From positions 4,154,001 to 4,218,000 of the forward strand of contig NZ_JAWQJT010000001.1 of the NCBI RefSeq assembly GCF_033441515.1: 64,000 nt of DNA, in the 5' to 3' direction. Shown piece after piece: positions 35,593-43,924 of the stretch. A program made the translations under genes and the position numbers. A model generated the notes under the pieces. It had not been told where the DNA came from and searched no databases. It saw nothing but the letters and a program-made list of their open reading frames with translations. Position 1 is the stretch's first letter; every line of letters begins with the position of its first letter. Source of the stretch: Amycolatopsis solani (GTDB lineage Bacteria; Actinomycetota; Actinomycetes; Mycobacteriales; Pseudonocardiaceae).

Positions 35593-37365
35593 TCAGCAGG
35601 CGCCGTTGTCGGTCCACACCCCCCACTGGCCCGTCGTCCCCGGCTCCTCGCCCTGTGTCCACCACTTCGCCGTCCACTTGTGCCCGTTGTGGGACACCAC
35701 GTTCCCGCCCGTGTAGACCTGCGACGCGCTCCACGCCGCGTCCGTGCAGGTGCCCGGGTTCGTCGTACCGCCGGTGTCCCATGCCACCTGGGTCGACCGG
35801 TAGAAGTTGATGCCCTGGGCCACCCAGCGGGGCGCCTGGGCGCCGAGGCGGGTGCGGAACATCGGCCAGTCGTGGGTGGACCAGGGGGACCAGCCCAGTT
35901 CCGCGTGGGCGGCCAGGCGGGGGAACGCCAGGTAGTCGATGTCGGCCGGCTTGGTCACCGTTTCCGCCCACAGCGGGGATTCGACGCCGCGGACCGACGA
36001 CTCGCCGACGCCCGACAGGTAGGCGCCCGGGTTCCAGCCGTACGCGTCCTGGACCTCGATGTAGCCCGCCCACGACAGGCCGATCGGCGTGGCGCTGTTG
36101 TACTTCATGTCCAGGTACGCCTTGTTCGCCGGCGACAGGATCACCTTGCTGCCGCGGGACGCCGCCGCCGAGACGCCCGAGTCCGAAGTCGTCGTGCCCC
36201 AGAACTGCGGGGTCGCCGAGGCGGGCAGGGTCGCCTTCGCGATGTCGTGCCAGCCCACCACCTGCTTGCCCGTCGCCGCCACCAGGGGGAGCACCTTGTT
36301 CACGAACGTCAGGTAGTCGGCTGCTGAGGTCGACGATGCTTCGTCGCCGCCGATGTGGACGTACGGGCCCGGGGTCAGGGCCGCCAGTTCGCGCAGGACG
36401 TCCGCGATGAACGTGTACGTGATGTCCTTCGAGATGCACAGTGAGCTGTAGCCGACCGCCGTGTCCGTGCGCAGGGCCGGGGCCACGCCGTTGCAGTTCA
36501 GCTCCGCGTACGACGCCAGCGCCGCGTTGACGTGGCCCGGCATGTCGATCTCCGGGATGATCGTGATGTGGCGCGAAGCCGCGTAGTTCACGATCTCCGT
36601 GTACTGCGCCTTCGTGTAGTAGCCGCCCGGGCCGCCGCCGACCTGGGTGCTGCCGCCGTAGGTCGCCAGCTTCGGCCAGCTGTCGATCTGGATGCGCCAG
36701 CCCTGGTCGTCGGCCAGGTGCAGGTGCAGGTTGTTGATCTTGTACTGGGCGAGCTGGTCGAGGTAGCGCTTGACCGTCGACACCGGGTGGAAGTGCCGGG
36801 CGACGTCGAGCATCGCGCCGCGGTAGCCGAAGCGCGGGTAGTCCACGATCGTCGCGCCCGGGACGCTCCACGGGCCGGGCTGCGCCGACGCGCTTTCGAC
36901 GCTGCCGGGCAGCAGTTGCCGCAATGTCTGGACGCCGGCGAAGAGCCCGTCGGCCGTCTGGGCGCGCACGGTGACCGAGGATGCCGCCGACACCAGCTGG
37001 TAGCCCTGCGCGCCGACGGAGGCGGGCGCGCCGCTCAGCAGCAGCGCGATGCTGTCCGGCGGCACGGACGCCGGGGCGTCGGACACCGGCAGCGCGAAGC
37101 CGGTCGACGGGCGCAGCACGCCCGCCAGGTAGTCGCCCACCTGCTTGGCCGGGGCGGAGCCGGCCTCGGTGACGATCTTCGTCGTCGAGACCAGCGGGAA
37201 GGCGACGCCGGCGGCCGGGGTCACCGAGACCGGCACCGGCACGATCGACTGCAGTGCCGGGGTGGCGGCCGCGGCCGGCGCGACCTGCGCGGCCGTGGTG
37301 CCGGCGCCGAGCAGCGCCAGCACGGCGAGTGCGCGGCCGAAGCGCCGCGTTCTGGACGTCTTCAC
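35593..37365 (-). CDS. Secreted beta-N-acetylhexosaminidase (GH20) with chitin-binding module
   Basis: Protein of 590 residues from GTG 37365, with AGGAGGTC as ribosome binding site. Signal peptide over residues 1-34 with RTRRFGRALAV, possibly a Tat signal, ending AAAATPA. A GH20b domain is followed by the GH20 barrel with HLADDQGWRIQIDSWP and the catalytic Asp-Glu in HIGGDEASS (~340). The last ~50 residues (AWSASQVYTGGNVVSHNGHK, ...WW) form a CBM5/12 chitin-binding module. It releases GlcNAc from chitin oligomers outside the cell. A DasR-type operator lies ~70 bp upstream. Confidence 0.95.
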   Translation of the reverse strand: MKTSRTRRFGRALAVLALLGAGTTAAQVAPAAAATPALQSIVPVPVSVTPAAGVAFPLVSTTKIVTEAGSAPAKQVGDYLAGVLRPSTGFALPVSDAPASVPPDSIALLLSGAPASVGAQGYQLVSAASSVTVRAQTADGLFAGVQTLRQLLPGSVESASAQPGPWSVPGATIVDYPRFGYRGAMLDVARHFHPVSTVKRYLDQLAQYKINNLHLHLADDQGWRIQIDSWPKLATYGGSTQVGGGPGGYYTKAQYTEIVNYAASRHITIIPEIDMPGHVNAALASYAELNCNGVAPALRTDTAVGYSSLCISKDITYTFIADVLRELAALTPGPYVHIGGDEASSTSAADYLTFVNKVLPLVAATGKQVVGWHDIAKATLPASATPQFWGTTTSDSGVSAAASRGSKVILSPANKAYLDMKYNSATPIGLSWAGYIEVQDAYGWNPGAYLSGVGESSVRGVESPLWAETVTKPADIDYLAFPRLAAHAELGWSPWSTHDWPMFRTRLGAQAPRWVAQGINFYRSTQVAWDTGGTTNPGTCTDAAWSASQVYTGGNVVSHNGHKWTAKWWTQGEEPGTTGQWGVWTDNGAC

Positions 37366-37436
37366 CGGGGGACCTCCTGGCGGGATGGGCGCGACATCGC
37401 CGTCGCGCCTGTCCGGATCGTCGCACTTCCGGCGGT

Positions 37437-37452
37437 CATGGTCTAGACCAGT
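37437..37452. promoter_or_regulatory. DasR-responsive element (dre) between hexosaminidase and MarR genes
   Basis: CATGGTCTAGACCAGT matches the Streptomyces DasR consensus ACTGGTCTAGACCAGT at 14 of 16 positions, including the full TGGTCTAGACCA core (37439-37450). DasR is the GlcNAc-6-phosphate-responsive repressor of chitin genes. The site lies 72 bp upstream of the hexosaminidase start and overlaps the expected -35 position of the MarR gene. Confidence 0.82.
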
Positions 37453-37461
37453 CTGGGTGGT

Positions 37462-37467
37462 TAAGCT
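37462..37467 (+). promoter_or_regulatory. -10 box (TAAGCT) of the MarR gene, leaderless type
   Basis: TAAGCT lies 6 nt before GTG 37474, with the dre core 11 bp upstream of it. Confidence 0.5.
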
Positions 37468-37473
37468 CGCGCG

Positions 37474-37983
37474 GTGACGCGGGACTTCGCTCCGGGCTCG
37501 CCGTTCGCGCTGCTTTCGGCCGCCGAAACGGCCGCTTGGTACGCCTACATGAAGGTGCACCTGCGCCTGGACTACGAGATGAACCGGCAGCTGCGGGCCG
37601 ACAGCGGCCTCTCGCTCGCCGACTACCACGTCCTGGTGGCCCTGACCAGCGAGCCGTCGGGGCGGATGCGGGTCGGCGACCTCGCGATCCGGATCGGCTG
37701 GGAGCGCAGCCGGCTGTCGCATCACCTGAAGCGGATGCGGGAGCGCGGGCTGGTCGGGACCGGGACCGCCGCCGAGGATCGCCGGGCCACGGAGGTGGTG
37801 CTGGCCGACGCCGGGTGGGAGGCGCTGCGGCAGGCCGCGCCGGACCACGTCGGGTTCGTGCGGCAGGCGTTCCTGGACGCCCTCGACCCCGGTGAGCAGG
37901 CGCAGCTCACGACGTTGCTCGAGCGCGTCTACGACTCGCTCGTCGAGCACGGCACCCTGCCGCGGCCGGCCGACCACCCCTGA
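37474..37983 (+). CDS. MarR family transcriptional regulator
   Basis: Protein of 169 residues from GTG 37474. The winged helix-turn-helix is typical: LSLADYHVLVALTSEPSG, MRVGDLAIRIGWERSRLSHHLKRM, and the wing GLVGTGTAAEDRRATEVVLAD. Likely a dimeric repressor responding to small molecules. A 20-bp palindrome starts 4 bp after its stop, upstream of the NTF2-like gene, and is a plausible target site. Confidence 0.93.
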   Translation: MTRDFAPGSPFALLSAAETAAWYAYMKVHLRLDYEMNRQLRADSGLSLADYHVLVALTSEPSGRMRVGDLAIRIGWERSRLSHHLKRMRERGLVGTGTAAEDRRATEVVLADAGWEALRQAAPDHVGFVRQAFLDALDPGEQAQLTTLLERVYDSLVEHGTLPRPADHP

Positions 37984-37986
37984 CAG

Positions 37987-38006
37987 TTGCGTGACATGTC
38001 ACGTAA
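37987..38006. promoter_or_regulatory. Near-perfect 20-bp palindromic operator before the NTF2-like gene
   Basis: TTGCGTGACATGTCACGTAA pairs with itself at all but one position pair; the central 14 bp are perfect. A -10 box TAATAT (38004-38009) overlaps its right edge, so a bound regulator (most simply the MarR encoded just upstream) would block the promoter. Confidence 0.7.
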
Positions 38007-38031
38007 TATGGCCGCGAACCCTGGAGGTGCG

Positions 38032-38388
38032 ATGGCGACGGTGGCCGAACTGATGGCAGCCAACCTGTTCGAGGTCTTCAACGAGCGCGACGACGAGCGG
38101 CGGGCGAAGGCGATCGCCGCGACCTACGCGGCCGACGTCACCTTCGCCGATCCGGAAGGGATCGCGACCGGGCACGAGGAGCTGAACGCCAAGGCCCGCG
38201 GGCTGCTGGCGCAGTCGCCCGGCTTCGTGTTCTCGGCCGCGGGCCCGGTGCTGGTGAACCACGACCTCGGCCACCTCGCCTGGGCGCTCGGCCCGGAAGG
38301 CGAGCCGCCGGTCGTGCGCGGGATCGACGTCGCCCTCGTGGCGGACGGCGTGATCAAGAAGCTCTACACGATGCTGCTGCCCGCCTGA
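38032..38388 (+). CDS. SnoaL/NTF2-like domain protein
   Basis: Protein of 118 residues from ATG 38032 with GGAGG upstream. The alpha+beta barrel of the NTF2-like superfamily is suggested by LMAANLFEVFNERDDERR, YAADVTFADPEG and VRGIDVALVADGVIKKLYTML. Members are isomerases, cyclases, dehydratases or binding proteins; no active-site assignment can be made. It is probably the regulated partner of the preceding MarR protein. Confidence 0.83.
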   Translation: MATVAELMAANLFEVFNERDDERRAKAIAATYAADVTFADPEGIATGHEELNAKARGLLAQSPGFVFSAAGPVLVNHDLGHLAWALGPEGEPPVVRGIDVALVADGVIKKLYTMLLPA

Positions 38389-38405
38389 GTACTACGCTCG
38401 GTGGC

Positions 38406-39455
38406 ATGTTCGACGAGCTGCCGTTCCCGGTCATCGCCGCGCCCATGGCGGGCGGCCCCACCACCCCGGAGCTGGTCGCCGCGGTGACCGAGGCCGGCGG
38501 CTACGGCTTCCTCTCGGCCGGCATGCTCACCCCCGCGGCGCTGGCGGCGCAGATCGACCGCACGCGGGAGCTGACCGGCGGGGCCTTCGGCGTCAACCTC
38601 TTCGTGCCGCAGCCGGACACGGGGGCCGACATCGGCGCGCACCGCGAACGGCTCGAGGCGTTCGCGCGCGAGTACGACGTCGAGCTCGGCGAACCGAAGT
38701 GGGACGACGACCACTACCCGGCGAAGCTGGACGTCGTGCTCGAAAAGCGGGTTCCGGTGGTGTCGTTCACCTTCGGGCCGCCATCGCCGTCGGAAGTGCT
38801 GCGCCTCAAGGAAGCCGGCACGAAGGTGGTCATCACCGTGACCACGCCCGAAAGCGCGCAGCGGGCCGCGGACCTCGGTGCCGACGCGCTCGTCCTGCAG
38901 GGGTTCGAAGCGGGCGGGCACCGCAGCCTCTTCACCGACGACGCCCACCGGCCCGGCGGCGGCGCGGAGTACGGCGTGCTCGCGCTGCTGCGGCTCGTCT
39001 CCGCCCGCGTGGACCTGCCGCTGATCGCCGCCGGCGGCCTGGTGCACGGCGCGGACGTCGCCGCCGTGCTCGCCGCCGGGGCCGTCGCCGCCCAGCTCGG
39101 CACCGTCTTCCTGCGCGCGGACGAAGCCGGGACGTCGGAGGCCCACCGGAAGGCGCTGGCGCTCGCCGAGCGCGAGACGGCGTTCACCCGCGCCTTCAGC
39201 GGGCGCCCGGCGCGGGGGCTGGTCAACAAGTTCACGGACGCGCTCTCCGAGGGCGCGCCCGCGGCCTACCCGCAGCTGAACCACCTCGCGGGCCCGGTGC
39301 GCAAGGCGTCGGCCAAGGCGGGTGACCCGGAAGCGGTTTCGCTGTGGGCGGGCCAGACCTACCCGCTGGCCTACGACGCCTCGGCCGCCGTCATCCTCGA
39401 GCGGCTGAAGGTCGAGGCGCGCGACGCCGCCGCACGCCTCGACCGGATCCGCTAG
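38406..39455 (+). CDS. Nitronate monooxygenase (2-nitropropane dioxygenase family)
   Basis: Protein of 349 residues from ATG 38406, with TACGCT 7 nt upstream as a leaderless -10 box. FMN TIM barrel: PVIAAPMAGGPTTPELVAAV at the start, VVSFTFGPPS, GADALVLQGFEAGGHR with the family His, LIAAGGLVHGADVAAVLAAG and GTVFLRADEAG at the phosphate site. It oxidises nitronates to carbonyls and nitrite. Its end overlaps the convergent permease by 4 bp. Confidence 0.94.
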   Translation: MFDELPFPVIAAPMAGGPTTPELVAAVTEAGGYGFLSAGMLTPAALAAQIDRTRELTGGAFGVNLFVPQPDTGADIGAHRERLEAFAREYDVELGEPKWDDDHYPAKLDVVLEKRVPVVSFTFGPPSPSEVLRLKEAGTKVVITVTTPESAQRAADLGADALVLQGFEAGGHRSLFTDDAHRPGGGAEYGVLALLRLVSARVDLPLIAAGGLVHGADVAAVLAAGAVAAQLGTVFLRADEAGTSEAHRKALALAERETAFTRAFSGRPARGLVNKFTDALSEGAPAAYPQLNHLAGPVRKASAKAGDPEAVSLWAGQTYPLAYDASAAVILERLKVEARDAAARLDRIR

Positions 39456-40909
39456 CCGTCCGCGCGGTCCGTGCCGCCGGTGCGGTTGAGCACGGAATGC
39501 CGCTTGCTGTAGAGGAAGTAGACGAGCATCCCGAGCACGAACCAGACCGCGAACCGGATCCAGGTCTCCGGCTGCAGGAACGTGATCAGCCACAGCGAGA
39601 AGACGATGCCGATCGCGGGCACCACCGGCATGCCCGGCGTCTTGAACGTCCGCGGCAGGTCCGGCTGCTTGTAACGCAGCACGATCACCGCGACGCACAC
39701 CACGACGAACGCGAGCAGGATGCCGATGTTGGTCAGCTCCGCGGCCTCGCCGATCGGCAGCACCCCGGCGATGATCGCCGACGCGCCACCGAGGATCCAC
39801 GTCATCCGGCTCGGCACCTGGCGCTTCTCGTTGGTCTTGCCGAACCACGCCGGCAGCAGGCCGTCGCGGCTCATCGAGTAGCCGACGCGGGTGGCACCCA
39901 TCAGGAACGTGAACAGCACGGTGAGGATGCCGACGATCGCGCCGACCGCGATCACCGTGGCCAGCCCGTCGAGGCCGACCGACTTGAACGCCGTCGAGAA
40001 GCCGCTCTTCGGGTCGATCTCGGTGTACTTCTGCATGCCGGTCAGCACCAGGCAGGCCAGCACGTACAGCACCATCGAGATGCCCAGCGAGTAGAGGATC
40101 GCCTTCGGCATGTGCCGCTGCGCGTCCTTGGACTCCTCCGCCGCGGTGCTCATGGCGTCGTACCCGAAGACCGCGAAGAACACCGTCGCCGCACCGGTCA
40201 CCGCGCCGCCGAAGCCGGCCGGGGCGAACGGCGTGTAGTTGCCGGTCTTCACGTAGAAGAAGCCGACGAGCACGACGACCAGCACGATCAGGACCTTGAT
40301 GCCGACCATCGCCGTCTCGAACCGGGCGGCGCTGCGGATGCCGCGGTTGAGCAGGTACGCGATGAGCAGGCAGAGCAGTGCGGCGAAGAGGTCGACCTTG
40401 TGGCCCGGCCCGGTGCCGGGCGCGCCGAGCATCCAGGCGGGCAGGTCGAGGCCGATCTGGCCGAGCAGGAAGCTGAAGTAGCCGGAGATGCCGATCGCCA
40501 CCACCGCCACGATCGCGGTGTACTCCAGCAGCAGGTCCCAGCCGATGAACCAGCCGACGACCTCGCCGAGCACCGCGTACCCGTAGGTGTAGGCCGATCC
40601 CGCCTTCGGGATCAGGCCGGCGAACTCGGCGTAGGAGAACGCGGCCGCGGCGCTCGCGACGCCCGCGATGAGGAAGGAGATCAGTACGGCCGGGCCGACA
40701 CCGGGGATGCCCGCGGAGTCGTCGCCGTGCGCCACGCTGCCGGCGAGGGCGAAGATCCCCGCGCCGATGATGCCGCCGATGCCGATGGCGGTCAGTTGCC
40801 ACAGCCCCAGAGTGCGTTTGAGGCCGCCGCTTTCGCTGGTGTCCTGGATCTGGTCGATCGGCTTGCGCCGGAAGATGCCGGAGCTGGAGCCCAGGCTTGG
40901 AGCGGACAT
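39452..40909 (-). CDS. APC family amino acid permease (cationic amino acid transporter-like)
   Basis: Protein of 485 residues from ATG 40909, with about 12-13 membrane segments. The N-terminus holds LGLWQLTAIGIGGIIGAGIF, the helix 1 glycine motif of APC transporters, and the central VFFAVFGYDAMSTAAEESKD is characteristic of the bacterial CAT/YfnA subgroup. Probably takes up or exchanges amino acids such as lysine or arginine; specificity is inferred only from subgroup. Confidence 0.93.
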   Translation of the reverse strand: MSAPSLGSSSGIFRRKPIDQIQDTSESGGLKRTLGLWQLTAIGIGGIIGAGIFALAGSVAHGDDSAGIPGVGPAVLISFLIAGVASAAAAFSYAEFAGLIPKAGSAYTYGYAVLGEVVGWFIGWDLLLEYTAIVAVVAIGISGYFSFLLGQIGLDLPAWMLGAPGTGPGHKVDLFAALLCLLIAYLLNRGIRSAARFETAMVGIKVLIVLVVVLVGFFYVKTGNYTPFAPAGFGGAVTGAATVFFAVFGYDAMSTAAEESKDAQRHMPKAILYSLGISMVLYVLACLVLTGMQKYTEIDPKSGFSTAFKSVGLDGLATVIAVGAIVGILTVLFTFLMGATRVGYSMSRDGLLPAWFGKTNEKRQVPSRMTWILGGASAIIAGVLPIGEAAELTNIGILLAFVVVCVAVIVLRYKQPDLPRTFKTPGMPVVPAIGIVFSLWLITFLQPETWIRFAVWFVLGMLVYFLYSKRHSVLNRTGGTDRADG

Positions 40910-40999
40910 CTTCGTCTCCCGAACGTCGGTGTGCGAGCCCGGATCACGGACTCAACGGGGGAACCTACCGTCAAATCCGCGTGAAGACAGCGTGAGCGA

Positions 41000-42043
41000 T
41001 CAGCCCGCCGCGGTGTCCTCGCTCACGGCTTCCGACGCGGTCGCCGCGGCGCGCTTGGCCTGGGTGGTCCGGACCGCGCTGGCGGCGAAGTAGGCGAGCA
41101 GCTCCGCGATCTCGACCGGGTCGTCCAGCTGCGGGCAGTGCCCCCAGTCCTCGCGGACCAGCAGCCTGCTGTGCGGCACCAGCGTGTGCAGCTGGCGCCC
41201 GGACGCGGCGGTGACGAGCTTGTCCTTGCCGCACGCGACGACCAGCAGCGGGACCTGGACCGAGTCGAGGCGGTAGGCGTCGGCGAGCTCCGCGACGAGC
41301 TGCCGGGCCTGCTCCAGGCGGCTCTTGGTCGCGCGGTAGTCCGGGAACAGCGCGGTGAAGCGCTGCACCTGCGTCGCGTCCGCCGCCGTCGAATCGGCGT
41401 AGAGCAGCCGCGGGACGAGCTGCTCGGCGACCTTGCGCACCAGGAACCCCGGCACCGGGACCGGCAGGGACGAGTACAGCCGCAGGGGCAGCGGGTAGCG
41501 CGCCACCGTGCGGATCAGCCACGAGTCGACGAACCCCGGCGCGGCGATCGACACGACGCCGGAGATCGGCAGCCTGCTGTTCTGCGCCGCGCGCAGGCTC
41601 ATGGTGCCGCCGAGGGAGTTGCCGGCCAGCACGACCGAGCCGAGCACGGCCTGCTCGCGGACGACGGCGGTGGTGAACGCGTCGAGCTGGGTCAGCATCG
41701 GGCCGGGCCGCAGCGGCTGGGCGTCGCCGAAGCCGGGCAGATCGACCGCGACCGCCGGGATGCCGGCGGCCGCGAGCTGCTCCAGGGCGGGGCGCCAGGT
41801 GTCGGCGCTGTCGCAGTAACCGTGCAGCAGCACCAGGCGCGGCGCGGTGGGCCGCAGGTGCGGGACTGCGCCGCGGCGCCGCAGCGAGCGGCGGGGGAGC
41901 TCCGGTTCGGGGCCGGGGTCGCCGACCTCGAGGACGCGGGTGCGGACGCCGGCGTAGCGCCGGAAGGAGACTCGGATCGGATCCGGGTCACTGCTGGGCC
42001 GGCCGCCCGGTCCAGCCGGAGCGGGCCGCTGCGTTGCGGTCAT
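41000..42043 (-). CDS. Alpha/beta hydrolase
   Basis: Protein of 347 residues from ATG 42043, behind a leaderless -10 box TAATCT (42050-42055, minus). An unusual basic, proline-rich N-terminus of ~65 residues leads into the fold: oxyanion region LLHGYCDSADTW, nucleophile GNSLGG, acid in VACGKDKLV and His in REDWGHCPQL. Cytoplasmic esterase or related hydrolase; substrate unknown. Confidence 0.91.
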   Translation of the reverse strand: MTATQRPAPAGPGGRPSSDPDPIRVSFRRYAGVRTRVLEVGDPGPEPELPRRSLRRRGAVPHLRPTAPRLVLLHGYCDSADTWRPALEQLAAAGIPAVAVDLPGFGDAQPLRPGPMLTQLDAFTTAVVREQAVLGSVVLAGNSLGGTMSLRAAQNSRLPISGVVSIAAPGFVDSWLIRTVARYPLPLRLYSSLPVPVPGFLVRKVAEQLVPRLLYADSTAADATQVQRFTALFPDYRATKSRLEQARQLVAELADAYRLDSVQVPLLVVACGKDKLVTAASGRQLHTLVPHSRLLVREDWGHCPQLDDPVEIAELLAYFAASAVRTTQAKRAAATASEAVSEDTAAG

Positions 42044-42149
42044 GTTTACAGATTAGCTTGCCGCCCTTGGGTTTTGGTCGAATTTGGGTGCTAACGACCA
42101 GATCTCGATCCGAGTACGTTGACAATTCACCAAGTGGGCGGTACAAGCG

Positions 42150-42188
42150 GTGACCTGGGCGGTCCGGTAGGCGATCCGCCCAGGTCAC
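42150..42188. terminator. Terminator hairpin at the end of the quinone oxidoreductase gene
   Basis: A perfect 13-bp stem (GTGACCTGGGCGG 42150-42162 with CCGCCCAGGTCAC 42176-42188) and a 13-nt loop, just past the minus-strand stop. Confidence 0.8.
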
Positions 42189-42192
42189 GGCG

Positions 42193-43158
42193 TCAGCGGG
42201 TGAAAACGATCTTGCCGGCGGTGTCGCCCTCGAGCATCGCCTGGAACCCCTTGGCTGCCTCTTCGAACGGCAATTCCTGCCCGATCTGCGGCCGCACGCC
42301 GGTCAGGTCGAGGTAGGCGAGCAGGTCCGAGAGCTCGTCGCGGGTGCCCATGGTCGAGCCGGCGACGCGCAGCTGCAGGAAGAAGACGCGCTGCAGCTCC
42401 GCGCCCGCGTCCGGGCCGCTCGTCGAACCGGAGACGACGATGATGCCGCCCGGCTTCAGCGACTTGACCGAGTGCGACCAGGTCGCTTTCCCGACGGTCT
42501 CGAACACGGCGTCGACGCGCTCGGGCAGCCGCGCGCCCGACTCGAACGTCTGGTGCGCGCCGAGGCTCTCGGCCAGCGCGCGCTTCTCCTCGGTGCGGCC
42601 GGTGACCCAGACCCGGAACCCGGCCGCGCGGCCGAGCTGCACCAGCGCCGTCGAGACACCGCCGGAGGCACCCTGCACGAGCATCGTCTGGCCCGGCCGC
42701 AGCCCGGACTTCACGAAGAGCATCCGGTACGCGGTCAGCCAGGCCGTGCCCATCGTGGCGGCCTCGGCGAAGCTGAGGGCGGCGGGCTTCGGGACGACGT
42801 TGCGGGCCGGGACGATCACCTGGTCGGCGAAGGTGCCCTGGTGCTTCTCGGTGAGCAGGGTGCGCTTCGGGTCGAGGGTGTCGTCGCCCTGCCAGCCCGG
42901 CGCGTTGATCACGGAGTGGATGACGACCTCGGAACCGTCGTCGAGGGTGCCGGCGCCGTCGCAGCCGAGGATCATCGGGAACTGCTCCGGCTTGATGCCG
43001 ACCCCGCGCAGCGTCCAGAGGTCGTGCATGTTCAGGCTGGCCGCCTTGACGTGCACGCGGACCCAGCCGTCCGGCACGTCGGGTTCGGGGCGCTCGCCGA
43101 CGACGAGCGAGTCCAGCGGGTTGTCTGCGTTGGGTTCCTGCGCGTACACGGCGAACAT
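42193..43158 (-). CDS. Zinc-independent alcohol dehydrogenase / quinone oxidoreductase family protein
   Basis: Protein of 321 residues from ATG 43158; TACGTT (43166-43171, minus) lies 7 nt upstream as a leaderless -10 box, preferred over the TTG nine bases earlier. MDR fold: SLNMHDLWTLRG, GCDGAG, and the NADPH loop VQGASGGVSTALVQLGRAAG. It lacks the structural zinc cysteines, so quinone oxidoreductase-like. Physiological substrate unknown. Confidence 0.92.
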   Translation of the reverse strand: MFAVYAQEPNADNPLDSLVVGERPEPDVPDGWVRVHVKAASLNMHDLWTLRGVGIKPEQFPMILGCDGAGTLDDGSEVVIHSVINAPGWQGDDTLDPKRTLLTEKHQGTFADQVIVPARNVVPKPAALSFAEAATMGTAWLTAYRMLFVKSGLRPGQTMLVQGASGGVSTALVQLGRAAGFRVWVTGRTEEKRALAESLGAHQTFESGARLPERVDAVFETVGKATWSHSVKSLKPGGIIVVSGSTSGPDAGAELQRVFFLQLRVAGSTMGTRDELSDLLAYLDLTGVRPQIGQELPFEEAAKGFQAMLEGDTAGKIVFTR

Positions 43159-43205
43159 GTCTGGCAACGTACCGCCCCTGAGACGCGGGGGCAGCAGAGC
43201 GCGCG

Positions 43206-43211
43206 TAGGCT
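43206..43211 (+). promoter_or_regulatory. -10 box (TAGGCT) of the small membrane protein gene
   Basis: TAGGCT is 6 nt before GTG 43218, giving a leaderless start. An identical box at 43419-43424 serves the RNase gene. Confidence 0.5.
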
Positions 43212-43217
43212 CACACC

Positions 43218-43421
43218 GTGTTCAACGGGCTTGCCGACTGGTGGGACGGGGTCGAGCTGTGGCTCGCCCAGGCGTGGTTCCCGGTCCAGTTCGTGCTGGT
43301 CATGGTGGTCGTCGTACCGCTGTGCCTGGCCGCCGCGTGGGTGCTCGACAAGCTCGTCGGGCTCTTCGCCCGCCGGTTGACCCCGGGACGTGACGACGAC
43401 CGCTCCGACGGGTCGGCATAG
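43218..43421 (+). CDS. Small single-pass membrane protein, unknown function
   Basis: Protein of 67 residues from GTG 43218. A tryptophan-rich N-terminal stretch (ADWWDGVELWLAQAWF) leads into one helix (VQFVLVMVVVVPLCLAAAWV), followed by a positively then negatively charged tail. No family is recognised. It lies just upstream of the secreted RNase/barstar pair and its 3' end contains the RNase promoter, but a functional link is not shown. Confidence 0.72.
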   Translation: MFNGLADWWDGVELWLAQAWFPVQFVLVMVVVVPLCLAAAWVLDKLVGLFARRLTPGRDDDRSDGSA

Positions 43422-43432
43422 GCTCGCGCACC

Positions 43433-43924
43433 ATGTTCAACCGAAGGCGGATCACCGCCGCGCTGATCGGGCTCCTCGTGCTGGTGCTGGGGGGCTGGCT
43501 GGTCAAGGACGCCGTCGGCGGCGGATCGTCGTCGCCCGCTTCGAGCAGCGCTCCCAGCACGTCTTCGAGCGCGTCCTCCGGTGCGACTTCGGGCGCGCCG
43601 GCCAAGGGCGGCGCCACCGTGCCGGGTGCCGACTCCGGGCTCCCGCTGAAGGCGCTTTCCGCGTTGCCGCCACAGGCCGCGGACACGTGGCGGCTGATCG
43701 AAAAGGGCGGGCCGTACCCGTACCCGCGCAACGACGACGTCGTGTTCGAGAACCGCGAGAAGCGCTTGCCCGGCAAGAAGTCCGGCTACTACCACGAGTA
43801 CACCGTGAAGACCCCGAACAGCCCCGACCGCGGCGCGCGGCGGCTGATCACCGGCCAGGCGCACGAGCTGTACTACACCGGCGACCACTACTCGTCGTTC
43901 GTCGTCGTGGACCCGGCCCGATGA
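43433..43924 (+). CDS. Secreted guanyl-specific ribonuclease (RNase Sa/barnase-like)
   Basis: Protein of 163 residues from ATG 43433, preceded by TAGGCT 8 nt upstream. N-terminal signal/anchor helix (residues 7-26), a Ser/Ala-rich linker (~30-60) and a C-terminal microbial RNase domain. Catalytic residues can be placed: Glu122 in YYHEYTV, Arg136 or 137 in GARRLI and His152 in TGDHYSSF, equivalent to Glu, Arg and His of RNase Sa. The next gene, overlapping by ATGA, encodes barstar, the inhibitor that protects the producer. Confidence 0.93.
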   Translation: MFNRRRITAALIGLLVLVLGGWLVKDAVGGGSSSPASSSAPSTSSSASSGATSGAPAKGGATVPGADSGLPLKALSALPPQAADTWRLIEKGGPYPYPRNDDVVFENREKRLPGKKSGYYHEYTVKTPNSPDRGARRLITGQAHELYYTGDHYSSFVVVDPAR

